A DNA stretch of 64,000 nt from Myxocyprinus asiaticus. Lineage: Eukaryota > Chordata > Actinopteri > Cypriniformes > Catostomidae. The translations under genes and the position numbers were made by a program. The notes under the pieces were generated by a model. The model was given only the letters and a program-made list of their open reading frames with translations. It had not been told where the DNA came from and ran no database searches. Location of the stretch: contig NC_059388.1 of NCBI RefSeq assembly GCF_019703515.2, positions 2,961,479 through 3,025,478 on the forward strand, read 5' to 3'. The first letter of the stretch is position 1. The number at the start of each line of letters is the position of its first letter. Below, piece after piece: positions 57,826 to 64,000 of this stretch.

Positions 57826-57935
57826 TAGAGCTGTCAAAGTAAACACGTTAACGCATGTGATTAATGAAAAAAGTTTAACGCGTTGTTTTTTTCTTGATCG
57901 TGATTAATGCATTTACCGTTAATACCGCATAAACC
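57826..57935 (+). mobile_element. hAT end fragment (TAGAGCTGTCAAAGT type)
   Basis: tagagctgtcaaagtaaaca then gttaacgcatgtgattaatg, a known fish hAT terminus. Cut off by the L1 that follows. Confidence 0.5.
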
Positions 57936-58072
57936 AGAGTCGCATGGCACCATGCGAGGTTCAGACGTGTGAAATGGCGAGCTCTGCACACTTTGCTAGT
58001 TTTAATACTTTTTGTGTCATAAACGGGTAAGATTCAGTACACCCTGATTCTTAACTGTTCTAGGAAGACAAT

Positions 58073-58837
58073 ATGTCAAAGAATTAAAAATCTTCGGGCC
58101 CTGGAGACATTAAAAGACACTTACGTGCTCAAGCTGAAGCCCCCGAGCAGCAGGCCGCATGCCCAGGAACCAATTTGGCCGGTGAGGTGAAGGAAATTCG
58201 GTGAGAATTGATGAACGTGTCAGCAGTGCTGACGAAGGTTGTTGCTGACTTGGAGGAGCTTGTTGTAATACGTCGATAGATCACTGCCATGGAGACGAAA
58301 TTCACTGAGATGGTTACAAGAGTGGGGATGTCGAGAAACTAATCGATTATCTGGTGTCATCGGAGAGGGAATTAGCTGCTAATCCGCTAGCGACCAAGGC
58401 GGATTTGGAGTGTGTCTGGTAGAAGCTGGAAGATTTGGAGAATTTTGGGAATTCCTGAGGGAGCAGAGGGTCAGAATATGGTGGAATTCATGGGCGGGCT
58501 CTTTCCGAGTCAGTAACAGGCCATAAGCTGGAAATCGAGCGAGCTCACAGAGTTCCGGCTTGGTGATCCGCTGAGGGAGACAGGCCAAATCAATTCTGGC
58601 CAAATTTCTGAGATCATCCGATAAAGATCTTGTGTTACGCAAGGCGAGGAGTTTCTTGTCGCAAATTCGCCAAGAGAGAAACGTGATCGATTCAAGGAAT
58701 GTAAGAAACTCTTACATTAACAGAAGGTCACTTTTGCACTGATTTTCCCGGCCAAATTGAAAATAGATGCTAAGGATGGCCGCAAAATGTTTGCATGTCC
58801 CCAGCAAGCCATGTCCTTCATAAAGTCAATGAACTGA
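58073..58837 (+). pseudogene. L1 ORF1 relic, heavily degraded
   Basis: Begins ATGTCAAAGAATTAAAAATC (early stop), then pieces SSGPGDIKRHLRAQAEAPEQ, AVLTKVVADLEELVVIRR and ITAMETKFTEM in the starting frame. Further text for FGNS/EGAEGQNMVEFMGGL-like and AILTEKQ-like regions is broken by frameshifts and deletions. It ends AMSFIKSMN and a stop at 58835-58837. Clearly older or more damaged than the ORF1 of copy A. Confidence 0.8.
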
Positions 58838-59406
58838 GTAAGTTATTTTGTGGTACTCACGTTGCAGCCAAGTGAGCCTGACTCACTGAACATTCACTTG
58901 ACTGTCCGAGGAAACTGGGCACCTTTTTTGTTTCTTTTTGTGCTGGTTCTGCCTAGCGGCTGGAGTTTGTTTTGTGGAATAACACTCCTTCGGGACAGTG
59001 TTGTGGATGAATCTGCATGTTCTTTGTGATTATGCCTCCCATTGGTAGTATGGAGTATTTCTTGCAGGACATTGGAGTGATTGGGTCATTTGTTGCACTC
59101 GTGTAGCAGTCGAATGGGCTGGCTCACTGAACATAAATTTTTTTTGTGCTTGTTCCGCTAGCAGCTGGAGTTTGTTTTATAGATTATCTTGTTGTGTAAT
59201 TCTGTCTCACAAAATTTTTATAGAAACACCGAACTTGAGCAATCCAACGGCAAAGTTGTCATAGGGGCTGTCATAGGCGTACATGGACTGTTTTAGTTTA
59301 GAGGGATGGACGCCAGTTAGCGCTGTCATGCGCAGGGTTAATGCTTTTTTCTGTTTGATTGGTTGGGGGGAAGTTTGTGGTTTGATTGTTGCACTAATGT
59401 TGGAAT

Positions 59407-60888
59407 GTGGTCTTTATAATTTTATTTTTTAAACACAATCTATATTATGTCAAAATGTCAAATGTTAAAATGAGCGGATTGTCTCTCTCCACATGGAATG
59501 TGAATGGGTTGGGACACCGCATAAAAAGAAGGAAGGTTATTTATTTTCTTAAACGTAAGAAATATGATATTGACATTCTGTCAAGTCTTTCTGCTCTCCT
59601 GATCTGGAATTTCTTACGCTTCTGTGTCAACCATTCTGGCTACCGAGGGAATTCAACAGCGGTCATTATCACAGCTGTGTACATTCCCCCACAAGCCGAC
59701 ACAGACCGGGCACTCAAGGAACTGTATGGGAGTATAAGTGAGCAGGAAACCGCGCACCCTGAGGCCACGTTCATTGTGACCGGGGACTTTAATAAAGCCA
59801 GTTTAAAATCAGTTGCACCAAAATACCACCAGCACATTAGTTTCAACACACGAGGGGACCGGGTTTTGGACCATTGCTACTCTCCCTTCCAGGATGGCTA
59901 CAAATCCCTCCCCCGCCCACTATTTGGCAAATCGGACCACTCTTCCATTCTGCTTCTGCCCACTTACAGGCAGAAACTGAAACAGGAAGCACCCACCCTC
60001 AGAACGATCCAGTGCTGGTCGGACCAATCAGATTCCATGCTACAAGACTGTTTTGATTACACGGACTGGGAGATGTTCCAGTCCGCCTCTGATGACGACA
60101 TCGAGGTTTACGCTGATAGCGTAATGTGTTTCATCAAAAAGTGTGTGGAGGACATGGTTCCGACCAGAACAATACAGATTTATCTGAATCAGAAACCATG
60201 GATAAATAACGATGTTCGCGTGGCACTTAATGTGCGGACCTCTGCTTTTAATTCCGGGAACGCGGAGGAGCATAAACAAGCCAGTTATGCCCTCCGAAAA
60301 ACTATCAGAACCGCAAAACACCAGTACAGGAACAAGATTGAAGGACAGTTTAACACCACCAACTCTAGAAGCATGTGGCAGGGAATTAACATCATCACGG
60401 ACTTTAAAGGGAATAAAAACTCCGCCATGAACACCGCTGCCTCTCTCCCGGACGAGCTAAATACTTTTTATGCTCGTTTTGAGGGAAATAACACCGCCCT
60501 TGTGGAGAGAGCTCTCGTGGCTGAAGCTACAAAGGTTAGTTCACTCTCCGTCTCTGTAGCGGATATAACCCGATCCTTCCGACGGGTGAATATTCGCAAA
60601 GCTGCGGGCCCAGACGGCATTCCGGGCCACGTCATCAGAGCGTGCACGAACCAGCTGGCTGGTGTTTTTACGGACATTTTCAACCTTTCCCTCTCTTTGT
60701 CTGTAGTCCCCACATGCTTTAAAACATCCACCATTGTGCCTGTTCCAAAGCAATCAAAAATAACTTGCTTAAATGACTGGCGTCCTGTTGCTCTGACCCC
60801 CATCATCAGCAAATGCTTTGAGAGACTAATCAGAGATTACATCTGCTCTGTGCTGCCTCTCTCTCTTGACCCGTTGCAGTTTGCTTAG
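59407..60888 (+). pseudogene. Chimeric open frame: L1 ORF2 start fused to L2 endonuclease/RT
   Basis: A single 493-codon open frame. Residues ~17-57 are the L1 ORF2 start (SGLSLSTWNVNGLGHRIKRR). From about 59573 it continues in frame as an L2 endonuclease truncated at its own N-terminus: SCSPDLEFF-like text, ITAVYIPPQADTDRALKELY, IVTGDFNKASLKS and FGKSDHSSILLLP. Then the start of the L2 reverse transcriptase ([30 protein letters not shown]). It stops at a TAG (60886-60888) where relatives have Tyr in FAYRNN. Fusion arose by insertion, and nothing shows it is translated. Confidence 0.85.
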
Positions 60889-62401
60889 CGCAACAACCAC
60901 TCCACTGATGATGCCATTGCATCTACAATACACACTGCTCTCTCCCACCTGGAAAAAAAGAACACTTATGTGAGAATGCTGTTTGTAGACTACAGCTCAG
61001 CATTCAACACCATAGTGCCCTCCAAGCTAGATGAGAAACTCCGGGCTCTGGGCTTAAACAGCTCGCTGTGCAGCTGGATCCTGGACTTCCTGTCAAGCAG
61101 ATGCCAGGTGGTTAGAATAGGCAGCAACATCTCCTCATCACTGACCCTCAACACTGGAGCCCCGCAGGGCTGTGTTCTCAGCCCACTACTGTATTCCTTG
61201 TACACACATGACTGTGTGGCAACACATAGCTCCAGCGCCATCATTAAGTTTGCTGATGACACGACGGTGGTAGGTCTGATCACTGACAATGATGAAACAG
61301 CCTACAGAGAGGAGGTGCACACTCTGACACACTGGTGTCAGGAGCACAACCTCTCCCTCAACGTCAGTAAGACGAAGGAGCTTGTGGTGGACTTCAGAAG
61401 AAAAGACAGAGAACACAGTCCCGTCACCATCAATGGAGCACCAGTGGAGAGAGTCTGCAGCTTCAAGTTCCTGGGTGTCCACATCACTGAGGAACTCACA
61501 TGGTCCATCCACACTGAAGTCGTTGTGAAGAAGGCTCATCAGTGCCTCTTCTTCCTGAGACGGCTGAGGAAGTTTGGAATGAACCGCCACATCCTCACAC
61601 GGTTCTACACCTGCACTGTAGAGAGCATCCTGACTGGCTGCATCTCCGCCTGGTACGGCAATAGCACCGTCCACAACCGCAAAGCACTACAAAGGGTGGT
61701 GCGAACTGCCAGACACATCATCGGAGGTGAGCTTCCCTCCCTCCAGGAAATATATACAAGGCGGTGTGTGAAAAAAGCTTGGATGATCATCAGAGACTCC
61801 AGCCACCCAAGCCATGGGCTGTTCTCACTGCTACCATCAGGTAGGTGGTATCGCAGCATCAGGACCCGCACCAGCCGACTCCATGACAGCTTCTTCCCCC
61901 AAGCAATCAGACTTCTGAACTCTTGATCTCCCACGATCAAAATACATCAGCACTGCACTTTATTACCCTTACTCTTATATCTCACACCAGACTGTCATAA
62001 ATTATTTTATTATTATATTATATTCTCTCTTAACAACTGACTATCGACCGACAGCCTGAATGTCAGTACAGTACAATACTGTACATTATATATATATACT
62101 ATATATACTTTTTTATATATTTTTATTTTTTATTTTTTTATTGAATAATGTGTATCTATATAGTGCATATTGTATACTGTACAGTGTATGTTATTATTTG
62201 TATATTGTTGAGTGTAATTATGTGTATATCAGATGTTTAAATTGTGCTGTGTTAATTTGATGTTATTGTAAATTGGTACTGTCTCATCACTGTCATGACT
62301 GCTATGTTGATCGGAACTGCACCCAAGAATTTCACACACCATTGCACTTGTGTATATGGCTGTGTGACAATAAAGTGATTTGATTTTTTTGATTTTTTTT
62401 T
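59573..62401 (+). mobile_element. L2-clade LINE (copy C), 5' truncated
   Basis: Begins abruptly inside the endonuclease region (ttctgtcaagtctttctgct) and ends with gtgacaataaagtgatttga plus a T-rich tail. Very similar to copy B at 25413-28743. 5' truncation is usual for target-primed reverse transcription. Confidence 0.9.
60889..61926 (+). pseudogene. L2 copy C reverse transcriptase, second part
   Basis: Same frame as the preceding ORF, after a single TAG. Contains [75 protein letters not shown] and [20 protein letters not shown], ending [11 protein letters not shown] at 61926. Apart from the stop and the missing 5' part, the polymerase looks intact. Confidence 0.9.
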
Positions 62402-62860
62402 AGTGTTTCTTCAAGAAATGCATCTTTCCCCGCAGAAAGCTGAAAAATTTGGGAAGATATGGGATGGACATGTTTTCTTTAGTGCTGGCTCAAATAAGAG
62501 CAGGGGAGTCATTACACTGATAAGTAAGCATCTACAATTCAACTGTCTCAAACAGATTAAAGATAAATTAGGAAGAGTCATTATTGTTTTAGCAGAAATT
62601 CAGGGGCAATGGTTGATTCTGGCTAATATTTACGCACCTAACGCTGATGATCAGGGCTTTTTTATAGATCTTGAAGGGATATTGCAAGCTGCTGGCACCC
62701 CTCATGATATAATATTGGGAGGAGACTCAATCCTTGATCATTGTGAAGCAAAAGTGTGTAAGCCCCCTAGAGCAACATTGACGCTTCATAGGATGTGTAG
62801 AAATCTTGGTCTTACAGATATTTGGAGACTTTTGAACCCATCTGGTAGGGATTTATTCTA

Positions 62861-62918
<58 letters not shown>

Positions 62919-64000
62919 AAGTCCCTCATTTAATCTGTTGTTGATTGCTCAACTGGAAACATCTTAGTCTCAGATCACACCCTGGTGAGTTTAGAGATGT
63001 TGCCACATACAGAGGAAAAGAAATCATATAGCTGGCACTTTAATATATCCCTTTTGCAAAATCCTGAATTCCAACAAATGTTAAAGGCTGAAATCAATGT
63101 ATATGCAGACCAACTGGTCCTCAGTATTCTCTGTGGGCATGGCTTGGGAGGCACTTAAGGTGGTTCTTAGGGGTTGGATCATACAGTATGCCTCATTCAT
63201 CAAAAAATCCAAAGCACAAGAACTCGTGGAGTTGGAAGGGAGTATTAAAAGTGCCGAGTCAGAGCTTAAGCACCTAATGTCGTCTGAAGGCCTCAGAGAA
63301 TTGACCCGATTGAAGTACAGATATAATACTATTTTGTCGTGGAAGGTGGAGTTTTGGCTATTCAGGGCAAGACAGTCATACATTGAGTCGGGGAACAAAG
63401 CAGGAAAACTTTTCGCTAGATATATAAAGCAGAGAGAGTCTTTTTCTACCATTCCCTCAGTGAAATCTGCTGGTGGTAAAATATTTACCTTGGCCATTGA
63501 TATTAATAATGCTTTTAAAGAATTCTATCTTGATCTCTATAATTCCACATCTTCGTCTACTGATGAAGATATTAGAAACTTTGTGAAACCATTAGAACTC
63601 CCTAAACTGATGACTGAACAAAAAACTTTTCTTGATTTTGAGATAACCTTGGAGGAGCTTGGCAAAATAATTATGGCCTTGCCTACAGGCAAGGCTCCAG
63701 GGCCAGATGGCTTTGCAGCCGAAATGCAACTGATTGGGTAAAGTTATGACATCTCTTATACATGTAGATCAGGTGGGGTATATTCGGGGCTGTAGCTCTT
63801 CCGATAACATTAGGCGTTTCATCTGTATCATGTGGTCAGTGGCAAATGATCGAACTCTTGTCGCTGCCATCTCACTTGACGTCGAAAAGGCATTTAATAT
63901 GGTAGAATGGGATTATCTTTTTAAGATTTTGGAAATATATGGGTTTGGGAATACTTTTATTGGATGGATTAAGTTACTTTATAGACACCTGGTAGCGGTG
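62402..64000 (+). pseudogene. L1 copy B ORF2, continuation
   Basis: The endonuclease resumes as VFLQEMHLSPQKAEKFGKIW and runs to NPSGRDLF (62861). The GGDFN motif is destroyed by a small in-frame deletion (GGDSILDH). An AT microsatellite at 62862-62916 replaces part of the endonuclease. The next open stretch (63097-63741) carries the linker and APGPDGFAAE, then loses ~60 residues and stops after MQLIG. In another frame, VMTSLIHVDQVGYIRG, LVAAISLDVEKAFN (RT motif) and YGFGNTFIGWIKLLY run to the window end. Confidence 0.88.
62862..62916. repeat. (AT)n microsatellite
   Basis: Uninterrupted AT run of about 55 bp inside the L1 endonuclease. Confidence 0.95.

Larger units (their letters stand above)
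21445..64000 (+). other. gramd4: gramd4 downstream intron, open at the window edge
   Basis: The intron starts at the gtgagt donor at 21445. I looked for the next family segment (the Glu/Arg/Leu-rich coiled coil that follows EKHFL) and saw none up to 64000. All longer coding-like stretches in this interval belong to transposable elements. The alternative is that a short diverged exon was missed, or that the assembly places repeats here artificially. Confidence 0.6.
57940..64000 (+). mobile_element. L1-clade LINE (copy B), split by L2 copy C and by the window edge
   Basis: Same family as copy A. 5' UTR from about 57940 (gagctctgcacactttgct), ORF1 relic 58073-58837, spacer, ORF2 start 59455, interruption by L2 at 59573-62401, and ORF2 continuing to 64000. 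The reverse transcriptase extends beyond the window. Confidence 0.87.

Noticed and set aside
61480..61580. Possible gramd4 coiled-coil exon (text resembling RRLRKF)
   Set aside because: It is part of the L2 reverse transcriptase C-terminus, in the middle of an open LINE frame, without splice sites.

Overview
This window looks like a stretch of a cypriniform (carp-like) fish genome. Base composition is AT-rich and vertebrate-like, real exons are tiny islands in large introns, and the interspersed repeats are typical of cyprinids: an HAmo-type tRNA SINE, Tc1/mariner elements, hAT and TTAA-type MITEs, L2- and L1-clade LINEs and a DIRS retroelement. No prokaryotic gene organisation is present. 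Only one host gene is recognised: two internal exons, on the + strand, of gramd4 (GRAM domain-containing 4), at 1640-1847 and 21330-21444. They join in phase to give a protein segment ending in the conserved LNEVKGHLEIALLEKHFL stretch. Upstream exons lie left of the window. No further gramd4 exon was recognised to the right, so the intron after 21444 appears to exceed 42 kb.

Layout. 1-1639: upstream intron and acceptor. 1912-6429: a hAT element with a nested TTAA MITE, a dead Tc1/Sleeping-Beauty-like element (3154-4290) and two TTAA-type elements. 6430-11450: an L2-clade LINE split by a 2.06-kb solo LTR with a 4-bp target duplication. 11450-17600: MITEs, a hAT element and a SINE with a perfect 10-bp target duplication. 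17640-19897: a ~2.3-kb minisatellite of ~70-bp palindrome-rich monomers. 21330-21444: second exon. 21531-25200: hAT relics. 25225-30890: an old minus-strand L2 relic split by a younger L2 and by a hAT. 31000-38190: MITEs and unassigned intron. 38191-44290: two oppositely oriented Tc1 relics, one split by a second Tc1 family and by a LINE/SINE tail, enclosing an internally deleted DIRS retroelement that keeps its inverted termini and internal complementary region. 44617-48185: minus-strand L1-clade LINE with both ORFs. 50450-53690: hAT containing Tc1 containing a SINE and a small hAT. 53932-57444: two more hAT elements, one with a perfect 8-bp target duplication. 57940-64000: plus-strand L1 split by an L2, giving an in-frame chimeric ORF.

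Every transposon ORF seen carries at least one stop, frameshift or deletion, so none appears autonomous. I found no convincing previously undescribed gene system. The most unusual structures are the compact DIRS derivative, the palindromic intronic minisatellite, the chimeric L1-L2 reading frame and two perfect palindromes/hairpins.
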